This document shows positions 8,672 to 16,126 of a DNA stretch of 64,000 nt, piece by piece; position 1 is the first letter of the stretch, and each line of letters begins with the position of its first letter. The notes below the pieces were generated by a model. The model had not been told where the DNA came from. It did not search any database and saw nothing but the letters and a program-made list of their open reading frames with translations. The DNA comes from JAUJOE01 sp038252945 (GTDB lineage Bacteria; Actinomycetota; Actinomycetes; Propionibacteriales; Nocardioidaceae), in the NCBI GenBank assembly GCA_038252945.1, contig JBBSHN010000003.1, positions 5,049 through 69,048 of the forward strand, given 5' to 3'. The position numbers and the translations under genes are program-made.

Positions 8672-9574
8672 ATGGCGGTACTTCAGATGGTCCAGCTACC
8701 TGCCGAGCCGTTCACCTATCGGCATGCACAAGCGATCGGCATGTCTCGGCACTGTCTAAGGACTCTGATCGAACAGCGTCGCTTGCGGCGTGTTCTGCGC
8801 GGCGTCTACCAAGCGGTCGACGTACCGGACACCCTGCTTAACCGGGCGAAGGCCGCAGCTCTTGTGATTTCGCCAACAGCTGTTGTCTGCGACCGGACGG
8901 CGGCATGGTTGCACGGTGTCGATGTTTTCCACGTCTTCGAGCTGGACGCACTCCCCCCGTTGGAGGCGTTCGCACTGCGAGGTCATGCGAGAGTTCGTCG
9001 GGACGAGACATTCGGAGGTGAGCGCGACCTGGCGCCGGAAGACATCATGCAGGTCCACGGCGTGAAGGTCACTACACCGCTGAGGACGGCACTCGATCTG
9101 GGCTGCCGTCTCCCCCGGAGTGAAGCCCTGGCGGCCCTCGATGCCTTCGGCCGGGCACACGGGTTGACTCGAGCCGAACTGTCGAAGCCGCTGTCTCGAT
9201 ACTTCCGGCGGCGGGGAGTTCGGCAACTGCGGGCGCTGATTCCCTTGTGCGATGCACGCGCTGAGTCACCTGGCGAATCGTGGACACGCCTGGCGCTGAT
9301 CGACGCAAATCTTCCGATGCCTGAGCTTCAGTGGGTCATCCGCTCCTCCGGGCGGGAGATCTACAGGCTTGATCTCGCCTACGTACGCGCTCGGGTGTGC
9401 ATAGAGTACGACGGCGAGGCGTTCCACAGCTCTCCCGCGCAGCGCCAAGCCGATGAGCGGCGTCGCAATTGGCTCCGCGCACACGGATGGACCGTGATCG
9501 TCGTGACGAAGGACGACTTCCAGGCGGGCAGCCATGAGTGGATGAACGAGGTACGGCGAGCTCTGCACGTCTGA
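8672..9574 (+). CDS. AbiEi-type N-terminal domain / DUF559 (Vsr-like nuclease fold) protein
   Basis: 300 residues from the ATG at 8672; the frame is open 47 codons farther but there it runs through the repeat array. The N-terminal part (about 10-90) has the AbiEi-like winged-helix pattern: FTYRHAQAIGMSRHCLRTL then RLRRVLRGVYQ. The C-terminal 80 residues carry the DUF559 pattern, YDGEAFHSSPAQRQADERR followed by WLRAHGWTVIVVTKDDF, related to very-short-patch-repair-type endonucleases. Such proteins are common in actinobacteria, often in several copies and with no known function. No toxin partner is adjacent. Both flanks carry the 22-bp repeats in inverted orientation, which suggests a dispersed element rather than part of the betaine pathway. 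Confidence 0.75.
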   Translation: MAVLQMVQLPAEPFTYRHAQAIGMSRHCLRTLIEQRRLRRVLRGVYQAVDVPDTLLNRAKAAALVISPTAVVCDRTAAWLHGVDVFHVFELDALPPLEAFALRGHARVRRDETFGGERDLAPEDIMQVHGVKVTTPLRTALDLGCRLPRSEALAALDAFGRAHGLTRAELSKPLSRYFRRRGVRQLRALIPLCDARAESPGESWTRLALIDANLPMPELQWVIRSSGREIYRLDLAYVRARVCIEYDGEAFHSSPAQRQADERRRNWLRAHGWTVIVVTKDDFQAGSHEWMNEVRRALHV

Positions 9575-9638
9575 CGGGCAGGACTTGCATCGCAGCCGTT
9601 TCGGGTTCGCCGCCAAGGGCGGATCAGGCCATACCAGA

Positions 9639-9682
9639 ACCACCACGAGCGACGGCTCAACCCACCACTAGCGACGGCTCAA
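9639..9682 (-). repeat. Two 22-bp repeat units, inverted relative to the upstream array
   Basis: Units 9639-9660 and 9661-9682 carry the reverse complement of the same core (ACCACGAGCGACGG and ACCACTAGCGACGG). Their GACGG cores are exactly 22 bases apart (9651, 9673). Together with the array at 8531-8618 they bracket the DUF559 gene as inverted arrays. Confidence 0.88.
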
Positions 9683-9692
9683 CGAAACGGGG

Positions 9693-11132
9693 CTAGTCGC
9701 CGAGCTCGCGGCGGCGGCGGATGACGTAGTTCTCGAGCTCGGCGCGGATGGCGTCGTCGATCGGCGGCAGCTCGTACTCGTCGAGCTTCTTGCGGCAGAT
9801 CTCCGCGGCACGGGCGGCTGTGTCGCGGCCTCCCGTACGCATCCATCGCTCGTAGTTCTCCGACGAGGAGAGCATCGGTCGGTAGAAGCAGGTGCGGAAC
9901 CGTTCCATGGTGTGCATGGCGCCGAGGAAGTGGCCCCCGTGGCCGACCTCTTGGTGAGCGCCGAAGGCCAGCGAGTCGTCGTCGATCTCCAGCGGGGTGA
10001 ACTCCTGCTGAAGCATCTGCAGGATCTCGACGTCGACGATGAACTTCTCGTAGCCCGCCACCAGCCCGCCTTCCAGCCAACCCGCTGAATGCATCACCCA
10101 GTTCGTCCCGGCGAGAAACGTGGGAAGCATGGTCATCAGCGACTCGTAACCCGCCTGAGCGTCCGGCACCTGGCTGGAGGTCAGGCCGCCGCCGGTCCGG
10201 AACGGCAGACCGAAATGCCGAGCGATCTGGCCGGTGCACAGCAAGCCGATCGCGGACTCCGGCGTGCCGAAACACGGCGAACCAGATTGCATATCGATGT
10301 TGGAAAGGAACGAGCCGAAAATCACGGGAGAACCTGGCCGAATCAGCTGATTTAGCGCGATGCCCGACAGTGCCTCGGCCATCTGCTGCACGAGCGCCGC
10401 TGGGATGGTCACCGGTGACATGGCACCCATCAGCAGAAACGGCGTGAGCACCACGGGCTGGTTGGCGGCGGCGTACTCGAACTGCGCGTCGAGCATCCGG
10501 TCGTCCCAGCGCAGCGGGGAGTTGCAGTTGATCAAAGAGATGCTGGCCGGCTGTTGCTCGAGCTTGTCTCGGCCGCCGAACAGGATCGCCCCCATGGCCA
10601 CGGTGTCTGCCGCGTTGACCCCCGACACCACGCTGCCCATGTAGATCTTGTCAGTCAGCGTCTGCAGCGCGAGGACCATGTCGAGGTGCCGCGAGTCCAG
10701 CGGTACGTCGTTGGGCTCGCAGATCACCCCGCCGGCGGAGTCCAATACGTCGAAGCTCTGGGCCAGCCGGGCGAAGTTCTGAAAGTCGTCAAACGTCGCT
10801 TCGCGGCGGACCTCGCCCTCCCGGACGAACGGCGGGCCGTAGACGCATCCAAAAGCCATGGAGTCTCCGCCGATGTGAACGGTGTTCGCCGGGTTGCGCG
10901 CGAAGACGTCGAACTCCCGCGGCGCCTTGCCGACCTGCTCGAGGAGGAAGTCCGGGTCCAGGTAGACCGTCTTGTCCTCGACTTTCTGTCCTGCGGCGCG
11001 AAACAGGTCCAGCGCCCGGTCAGACAGAAACTCCACGCCGATATCTGTGACGATGCGTCGCCAACCGGCGTCCAGCTTCTCGACCGCGTCGCCCGACAGA
11101 ATTTCGTAGCGCGGCATGGTGTTGGTGAACAC
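9693..11132 (-). CDS. MttB-family (trimethylamine/glycine betaine:corrinoid) methyltransferase, non-pyrrolysine
   Basis: 479 residues from a GTG at 11132 that follows a GAGGAG site by 6 bases; an ATG at 11117 is a weaker alternative. The sequence is MttB-like throughout: RRIVTDIGVEFLSDRALDLF near the start, SAGGVICEPNDVPLDSRHLD and GGGLTSSQVPDAQAGYESL in the middle, and HQEVGHGGHFLGAMHTMERF near the end. The frame has no internal TAG, so it is not a pyrrolysine enzyme like true MttB but belongs to the wider group that includes glycine betaine methyltransferase MtgB. Expected reaction: moving a methyl group from a quaternary amine to Co(I) of the corrinoid protein. It is divergent from iclR and the corrinoid genes; the betaine genes nearby make glycine betaine the best substrate guess. 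Confidence 0.88.
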   Translation of the reverse strand: MFTNTMPRYEILSGDAVEKLDAGWRRIVTDIGVEFLSDRALDLFRAAGQKVEDKTVYLDPDFLLEQVGKAPREFDVFARNPANTVHIGGDSMAFGCVYGPPFVREGEVRREATFDDFQNFARLAQSFDVLDSAGGVICEPNDVPLDSRHLDMVLALQTLTDKIYMGSVVSGVNAADTVAMGAILFGGRDKLEQQPASISLINCNSPLRWDDRMLDAQFEYAAANQPVVLTPFLLMGAMSPVTIPAALVQQMAEALSGIALNQLIRPGSPVIFGSFLSNIDMQSGSPCFGTPESAIGLLCTGQIARHFGLPFRTGGGLTSSQVPDAQAGYESLMTMLPTFLAGTNWVMHSAGWLEGGLVAGYEKFIVDVEILQMLQQEFTPLEIDDDSLAFGAHQEVGHGGHFLGAMHTMERFRTCFYRPMLSSSENYERWMRTGGRDTAARAAEICRKKLDEYELPPIDDAIRAELENYVIRRRRELGD

Positions 11133-11161
11133 TGACAACTCCTCGCAGTGGGCCGGGCGGC

Positions 11162-11172
11162 GACATAATGTC
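11162..11172. promoter_or_regulatory. 11-bp palindrome in the mttB-iclR intergenic region
   Basis: GACATAATGTC, a perfect palindrome around a central A. It lies 30 bases upstream of the mttB-like start and overlaps a weak -10-like sequence on the minus strand (CATTAT). It could be a repressor site or part of the promoter. Confidence 0.35.
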
Positions 11173-11199
11173 TCTAGGTTGGCACAAGAGGAACCGTCT

Positions 11200-11230
11200 C
11201 CACGTTGTGGTCTTGCGTTCCACGATGTGG
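11200..11230. promoter_or_regulatory. Paired palindromes, likely IclR-family operator
   Basis: CCACGTTGTGG (11200-11210) and CCACGATGTGG (11220-11230) are each perfect CCAC-N3-GTGG palindromes. Their centres are 20 bases apart, about two helical turns, so two dimers would sit on the same DNA face. They lie just before the iclR GTG and between the divergent mttB-like and iclR transcripts. IclR proteins commonly bind as tetramers to such paired sites. Confidence 0.6.
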
Positions 11231-11242
11231 CAGCATAGCCGG

Positions 11243-12004
11243 GTGACCACGACTGGCACGCAGGCAGTAGATCGCGCCGCTGAGCTGCTGTCCCGGGTCG
11301 TGCTCGCCGAGTCGCCTCCCGCTTTCCGTGAGCTCGTGGCGGGCACCGGGCTGGCCAAGTCAACGGCGCACCGTCTACTGCAGGCACTTGAGCGCCACCA
11401 GTTGATCCATCGCCACGAGTCTGGTGGCTTCTCTGCTGGTCCCCTGTTCGCCCTGTACGCCAGCAGGTCCTCCCCTCTTGAAGAGCTCATCTCGCTGGCC
11501 AAGCCGACCATGCAATCGCTGAGCGCCGCGACCGGCGAGACCGTCAACCTGGCAGTCGTACGCGGCACGACGGTAGTGCAGGTCGCGCAGATCGACTCCA
11601 CGTTCCTGCTCGGTACGACGAACTGGGTCGACGTCGACGTCCCACCGCACTGCTCGGCTCTGGGCAAGGTCTTTTACGCCGCCGGAGTGCTCCGGGCGCC
11701 AACTCGTCCACTGCCGCGGCTGACCGAGCGCACTATCACGGACCCCACTGACTTCGCCAGCGAGATGCACCACGTGCACGAGCTGGGGTACGCCGTGGCT
11801 CGGAGCGAGCTCGAGATCGGCCTCGACGCCGTGGCGGCACCGGTCCACGACGCGTCGGGCGCGGTTGTCGCCGCACTCGGCATCTCCGGGCCTAGCGACC
11901 GGGTGGCTGGCCAGATCTCTCGACTCGGCCCTCTTCTCACGACCTCCGCCGAGGCGCTGTCCTCCGTCCTTGGTCACGAGCAGCACGAGAAGGGTGCGGC
12001 ATGA
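11243..12004 (+). CDS. IclR-family transcriptional regulator
   Basis: 253 residues from the GTG at 11243. An in-frame ATG at 11225 would fall inside the second operator palindrome, and an earlier one lies at 11168. The N-terminal winged helix is clear: AVDRAAELLSRV, then FRELVAGTGLAKSTAHRLLQ, then LERHQLIHR. The effector domain follows with ETVNLAVVRGTTVVQVAQID and CSALGKVFYA, and the family end pattern GLDAVAAPVHDASGAVVAALGISGP. No Shine-Dalgarno is seen before 11243, so the mRNA may be leaderless. It probably controls both the mttB-like gene and the corrinoid operon. Its stop overlaps the next start (ATGA). Confidence 0.9.
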   Translation: MTTTGTQAVDRAAELLSRVVLAESPPAFRELVAGTGLAKSTAHRLLQALERHQLIHRHESGGFSAGPLFALYASRSSPLEELISLAKPTMQSLSAATGETVNLAVVRGTTVVQVAQIDSTFLLGTTNWVDVDVPPHCSALGKVFYAAGVLRAPTRPLPRLTERTITDPTDFASEMHHVHELGYAVARSELEIGLDAVAAPVHDASGAVVAALGISGPSDRVAGQISRLGPLLTTSAEALSSVLGHEQHEKGAA

Positions 12005-12666
12005 CACCCGATGAGATCCTGAAGGGCTTGTACGACGAAACGCTGGTCGGCAACGCTCCGGCTGTCCTCACCCTGACGAATGAGGGTCTCGAGAACGGCA
12101 TGGCACCGGAGACCCTGCTGTTCGAGGCGCTGATCCCTTCGCTTGAGGAGGTTGGTGCGCGCTTCGAGCGTGGCGACTTCTTCGTACCGGAGATGCTGAT
12201 CGCCGGCCGCGCCATGAGCGGCGCTCTCGATGTGCTGCGACCGTTGCTCGCCGACACAGGAGCGGAAACCGTCGGCACCTTCGTTATGGGCACCGTCAAG
12301 GGGGACGTACACGACATCGGCAAGAACCTCGTCAACATCATGCTCGAAGGCGCGGGCTTCCACGTGATCGACCTCGGGGTGCAGGTCCCGCCCGAGAAGT
12401 TCATCGACGCCATCCGCGAGTACAAGCCGGAGATCGTCGGGTTCTCAGCGTTCCTCACCACCACCATGCCGATGTTCAAGGCCAACATCAACGCACTGGA
12501 AAAGGCGGGCCTTCGAGACTCGGTCGTCGTGATGGTCGGCGGAGCCCCCGTCACCCAGGAGTACGCCGACGCGGTGGGCGCGGACGCCTACGCACCGGAC
12601 GCGTCGCAGACCGTCAAGAAGGCACGCGATCTCGTCAAGCAGCACCGCGCCAGAATCTCGGTCTGA
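12001..12666 (+). CDS. Corrinoid (cobalamin-binding) methyl-carrier protein, MttC/MtgC-like
   Basis: 221 residues. Residues 1-90 form the helical B12-binding-2 cap with LIPSLEEVGARFERGDFFVPEML, as in MetH and MtaC. The B12 domain follows with GTVKGDVHDIGKNLV; D102-x-H104-xx-G107 is the base-off/His-on motif whose His ligates cobalt. SAFLTTTMPMF and GGAPVTQEYADAVGADAYAPDA are the other family landmarks. It should shuttle the methyl group between the MttB-like enzyme and the methyl-THF enzyme encoded next. It overlaps iclR by 4 bases, so the regulator and carrier share an mRNA. Length and domains match stand-alone corrinoid proteins. Confidence 0.95.
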   Translation: MTPDEILKGLYDETLVGNAPAVLTLTNEGLENGMAPETLLFEALIPSLEEVGARFERGDFFVPEMLIAGRAMSGALDVLRPLLADTGAETVGTFVMGTVKGDVHDIGKNLVNIMLEGAGFHVIDLGVQVPPEKFIDAIREYKPEIVGFSAFLTTTMPMFKANINALEKAGLRDSVVVMVGGAPVTQEYADAVGADAYAPDASQTVKKARDLVKQHRARISV

Positions 12667-12681
12667 CAGGACATTCTGTCA
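12664..12681 (+). promoter_or_regulatory. Small intercistronic inverted repeat between corrinoid protein and methyltransferase
   Basis: TGACAG (12664-12669) and CTGTCA (12676-12681) pair around a 6-base loop. The left arm contains the corrinoid gene's TGA, the right arm ends in the A of the next ATG, and the SD-like AGGA lies across the left arm and loop. It may modulate initiation on the methyltransferase gene. Confidence 0.35.
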
Positions 12682-13553
12682 TGCACACCACGCTCAGCTC
12701 GGCCAGCAAGCAGGTCGTGATCGGACCTGACCAGCCGTTCTGCCTCATCGGCGAGCGCATCAACCCGACCGGGCGCAGGCTCTTTCAAGAGCAGCTCCGC
12801 GCAGGGGACTTGTCGGCGATCGAGCGCGACGTCGCGGCTCAGGTGGCGGGCGGAGCTTCGGTGCTCGACGTCAACATGGGTGTGCCCCTGACCGACGAGC
12901 CGCAGCTGCTCAAGCAGGCGATCCAGCTCGTGCAGAGCCTCACCGACTTGCCGATCTGCATCGACTCCTCCGTCGTGGAGGCGCTCGAGGCTGGATTGTC
13001 GGTGTACGAGGGCAGGGCCTTGGTCAACTCCGTGACGGCCGAGGACGACCGCATGGCCGCGATTCTGCCGATGGTGAAACGCTACGGCGCCGCGGTCATC
13101 GGTCTGCCCAACGACGCCGACGAGATACCGATGGACGCCGACAAACGGGTGCAGCTCACTAAGAAGATCCTCGACACTGCGGTCAGTACCTACGACCTCG
13201 CACCCGAGGACGTGGTCATCGATCCGCTGGCGATGCCGATCGGAGCAGACACCACGGTGGTCAACACGACGCTCGAAACCATCGCCAGGATCACCGAGGA
13301 GTACGACGTCAACACGACTCTCGGCGCCTCGAACGTCTCCTTCGGTATGCCGGGTCGACACACGATCAACGCCACGTTCCTGCCGATGGCGATGGCAGTC
13401 GGACTCACCAGCGCCATCATGGACGCCCGGTCGCCGCAGATCGTCGAGGCCGTCAAGGCGGCCGACCTGCTTCTCGGACACGACGAGTGGGGCGGCAACT
13501 GGATCGCGGCGCACCGCGCCAAGCGGGCCGCTCAGCAGTCCGCATCGCCATGA
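12681..13553 (+). CDS. Methyltetrahydrofolate:corrinoid methyltransferase (MtgA/AcsE-like pterin-binding protein)
   Basis: 290 residues, a single pterin-binding TIM barrel. Motifs: LIGERINPTGRRLF near the start, ASVLDVNMGVP, LPICIDSSVVEALEAGL, VIGLPNDADEIPMD, VVIDPLAMPIG, and TTLGASNVSFGMPGRHTINATFL. These match the pterin domain of MetH and AcsE and the MtgA proteins of glycine betaine demethylation. Expected direction here is methyl transfer from methyl-corrinoid to THF, giving 5-methyl-THF. It sits between the corrinoid protein and the RACE activator, and its stop overlaps the RACE start (ATGA). Confidence 0.92.
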   Translation: MHTTLSSASKQVVIGPDQPFCLIGERINPTGRRLFQEQLRAGDLSAIERDVAAQVAGGASVLDVNMGVPLTDEPQLLKQAIQLVQSLTDLPICIDSSVVEALEAGLSVYEGRALVNSVTAEDDRMAAILPMVKRYGAAVIGLPNDADEIPMDADKRVQLTKKILDTAVSTYDLAPEDVVIDPLAMPIGADTTVVNTTLETIARITEEYDVNTTLGASNVSFGMPGRHTINATFLPMAMAVGLTSAIMDARSPQIVEAVKAADLLLGHDEWGGNWIAAHRAKRAAQQSASP

Positions 13554-15493
13554 CCGAGCGCAGCGCCGAGCGGCCCGACCCTTCGCGATTGCGCCGTGAG
13601 GGCTTGATCGACGTCCTGGCCGACCGCGCCGACCTGGCCGATGCGCCACCCGCCGTTCCTGGCACGGGGCGCGTCCGCATCTCTTTCCCCGCTAACGACC
13701 GGGACGTCAGCGTCCCGCCCGGCGTCAGCGTCTTCGACGCCGCGAGCTGGAACGGCATCGCGATCGACTCGACCTGCGGCGGCCACGGAACCTGCAAGAA
13801 GTGCAAGGTGCAGATTCTGTCTGGCACCGTGCACACGTCCGTTTCCGACGAGCGGGCGTTCAGTTCAGAGCAGCTGCGCAGCGGCTGGCGACTTGCCTGC
13901 CTGACCTCAGCCGCCACCGACCTCACCGTGCATGTCCCGCCGCTTACCACGCGCCCGAAGGCCGCAACGGTCGGAGTCGGCCGCCAAGTCATCTTGCGGC
14001 CGGCGCTGCAGAAGCGGTACGTCGAGATGTCCGAGCCCACGCTTCAGGACCAGCGACCAGACCTCGACCGGCTCCTCGCGGCTGTCGACGACCTCGAGCT
14101 ACGTGTCGACCTGCACGCGATCCGTCGACTTCCCACGATCACTCGGCGCAGCGACTTCCGCGTGACCGCCGTCATCGTCGACGACGTGCTCATCGACGTG
14201 GAGCCAGGAGACACGACTTCACGCCGCTTCGCTCTCGCCTTCGACCTCGGTACGACAACAGTGGTGGCAACTCTTGTTGACACAGCGACGGGCACTCCGG
14301 CCGCCGTAGCGTCGATGCTCAACAAGCAGCAGCCGTTCGGCGCTGATGTGATCACCCGGATCAGCGCGACGATGCTGGACCCAGACGCTGCAGACCGACT
14401 TCGAGAAGCGGCGGCGGATACTCTCCAGGAGCTCACGTCCGAGGTCTGCAAGCAAGCTGAGGTCGACCCGACCGAGGTTTACGAGATCGCGATCGCGGGC
14501 AACGCCACCATGATGGGCCTGGCCCTCGGCATCGATCCCGAGCCGCTCGGCGTGGCTCCATTCATTCTCCCCGCCGCCAGCATTCCGCAGCTGTTGGCCT
14601 CCGACTTCGGAGTCGCTTTGCATCCCCGCGCCCGCGCCTTCGTGATGCCCGCGCTCGGTGCGTACGTCGGGGGCGACATCGTGGCCGGAATGCTCGCATC
14701 CGGCATGGACCGCGACCGCCGCCTGCGCCTGTTCATCGACGTGGGTACAAACTGCGAGATCGTGCTTGGCGACGGTGAACGCATCCTCGCCACCGCCGCG
14801 CCAGCCGGCCCAGCGTTTGAAGGCGGCGCGATCCGGTGCGGTATGCGAGCTGCCGATGGCGCCATCGAGACCGTCCAGCTCAGTGACGACACCGTGACCT
14901 GCTCGGTCATCGGCGACGTACCCGCGCAGGGCTTGTGCGGGTCGGGGCTCGTCGACGCAGTGGCTGAGCTTGCCCGAGTCGGTCTGCTGGACTCCAGCGG
15001 TCGATTCGTACCTTCCGACGCAGCCGCTCACATCGCCCCTGGGCTGGCTCCGCGGTTGCAGGAGATCAACGGCGAGCGAGTGTTCTTGCTTTCTGCGCGT
15101 GCGGATGGCTCCGCTGAGTCTGATGTGTTCTTGAGCCAGCGTGACGTACGCGAGCTGCAGTTCGCCAAGGCGGCGATCTCGACCGGATGGACCCTGCTGC
15201 TCGCGGAGATGGGAGTCGAGCCGGGCGACGTTCAGCAGGTGCTGCTCGCCGGCTCATTCGGGTCGTATCTCTCGCCAGCGAGTGCGGTGCGCATCGGCCT
15301 GGTGCCACGGCTGCCGTTGCTGCGCATCGTGAGCGCTGGCAACGTCGCCGGCGAAGGCGCCAAGATGGCGCTGCTCAGCGCTCAGGAGCGCCACGGTGCA
15401 AGCGCTTTGCTGAAGGAGGTGCGGTATGTCGAGCTTTCCGACCGGACTGACTTCAACGACGAATTCGTGGACCAGCTCGCGTTCCCGGCCTGA
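13550..15493 (+). CDS. RACE-type reductive activator of corrinoid protein (2Fe-2S ferredoxin + DUF4445/ASKHA ATPase)
   Basis: 647 residues from the ATG at 13550. The N-terminus is a plant-type 2Fe-2S domain with Cys76, 82, 85 and 117 (C-x5-C-x2-C-x31-C; STCGGHGTCKKCKVQI). A linker leads to an ASKHA ATPase starting near residue 227 (FALAFDLGTTTVVATLVD), with LFIDVGTNCEIVLGDGERIL and GPAFEGGAIRCGMRAADGAI farther on. Family role: ATP-driven one-electron reduction of inactive Co(II) corrinoid back to Co(I). It is coupled to the methyltransferase by ATGA overlap. Its last 68 bases overlap the DUF1638 gene. Confidence 0.93.
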   Translation: MTERSAERPDPSRLRREGLIDVLADRADLADAPPAVPGTGRVRISFPANDRDVSVPPGVSVFDAASWNGIAIDSTCGGHGTCKKCKVQILSGTVHTSVSDERAFSSEQLRSGWRLACLTSAATDLTVHVPPLTTRPKAATVGVGRQVILRPALQKRYVEMSEPTLQDQRPDLDRLLAAVDDLELRVDLHAIRRLPTITRRSDFRVTAVIVDDVLIDVEPGDTTSRRFALAFDLGTTTVVATLVDTATGTPAAVASMLNKQQPFGADVITRISATMLDPDAADRLREAAADTLQELTSEVCKQAEVDPTEVYEIAIAGNATMMGLALGIDPEPLGVAPFILPAASIPQLLASDFGVALHPRARAFVMPALGAYVGGDIVAGMLASGMDRDRRLRLFIDVGTNCEIVLGDGERILATAAPAGPAFEGGAIRCGMRAADGAIETVQLSDDTVTCSVIGDVPAQGLCGSGLVDAVAELARVGLLDSSGRFVPSDAAAHIAPGLAPRLQEINGERVFLLSARADGSAESDVFLSQRDVRELQFAKAAISTGWTLLLAEMGVEPGDVQQVLLAGSFGSYLSPASAVRIGLVPRLPLLRIVSAGNVAGEGAKMALLSAQERHGASALLKEVRYVELSDRTDFNDEFVDQLAFPA

Positions 15494-16118
15494 GACAGCC
15501 GGTCGCGTCGCGCTGATCGCCTGCGGTGCGCTGGCGCAGCCGTGTGCCCGGATCGCCGAACGACACGGCTGGCCGGTCGACGTCCACCCGCTTCCTCCGC
15601 TGCTGCACAACTCCCCGCACCGGATCGCCGGTGAGGTGGAGGCGTTGGCGGAACGCCTGCGCGACGGCTACGCCGCGGTGGCGATCGCGTACGCCGACTG
15701 CGGCACCTACGGCGCACTCGACGAGGTGTGCGAACGGCTGGGCATGCCGCGGCTGCCAGGGCTGCACTGCTACGACATTTATGCCGGACCGAAGCGGCTC
15801 CAGGCGCTTCTGGAGGAGGAACCGGGCACCTACGTCCTCACCGACTTCCTGGTGCGGTCCTTCCAGCGCTCCGTGGTAGCCGAGCTGGGGCTCGACCGCC
15901 ACCCCGAGCTTCGCGACAGCTACTTCGGTAACTACCGTCGGGTGGTCTGGCTGGCCTCAGAGCCGACCGACCCCGAACTTTGCGAGTGCGCCGAGCGGGC
16001 CGCGAGAACACTTCGGCTTCCGCTCACGGTCCTCGACGTGGGACACGCTGGACTCGAGCGCGCGCTGGCAAACCTGGTCACCTCTCCAGACCGGGACATG
16101 GCAGGTACCGGCAGGTGA
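15426..16118 (+). CDS. DUF1638 protein linked to corrinoid methyltransferases
   Basis: 230 residues. The start at 15426 is supported by a near-perfect Shine-Dalgarno (AAGGAGG, 6-base gap) and by the absence of any other start codon before the conserved VALIACGALAQPC. It therefore overlaps the RACE gene by 68 bases, and the Ser/Thr-rich first 26 residues are probably just read-through of that overlap. Conserved Cys-containing patches are ACGAL, IAYADCGTYGAL and LHCYDIYAG. DUF1638 genes are often found beside mttB and corrinoid genes, but no biochemical role is established that I know of. The Cys patches could bind metal, corrinoid or a thiol-linked methyl intermediate (inference). Confidence 0.85.
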   Translation: MSSFPTGLTSTTNSWTSSRSRPETAGRVALIACGALAQPCARIAERHGWPVDVHPLPPLLHNSPHRIAGEVEALAERLRDGYAAVAIAYADCGTYGALDEVCERLGMPRLPGLHCYDIYAGPKRLQALLEEEPGTYVLTDFLVRSFQRSVVAELGLDRHPELRDSYFGNYRRVVWLASEPTDPELCECAERAARTLRLPLTVLDVGHAGLERALANLVTSPDRDMAGTGR

Positions 16119-16126
16119 GCGCGCCA

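Noticed and set aside
8672..9574. Complete type IV toxin-antitoxin system
   Set aside because: The N-terminal domain resembles AbiEi antitoxins, but no AbiEii nucleotidyltransferase gene is adjacent, so a TA system is not supported.
9693..11132. Pyrrolysine-type MttB
   Set aside because: The family name suggests an in-frame amber codon, but the 479-codon frame has no internal TAG. It belongs to the non-Pyl part of the family.
11133..11242. Cobalamin riboswitch upstream of the corrinoid genes
   Set aside because: The intergenic space is only about 110 bases and no B12-box-like sequence is visible; palindromes for a protein regulator fit better.
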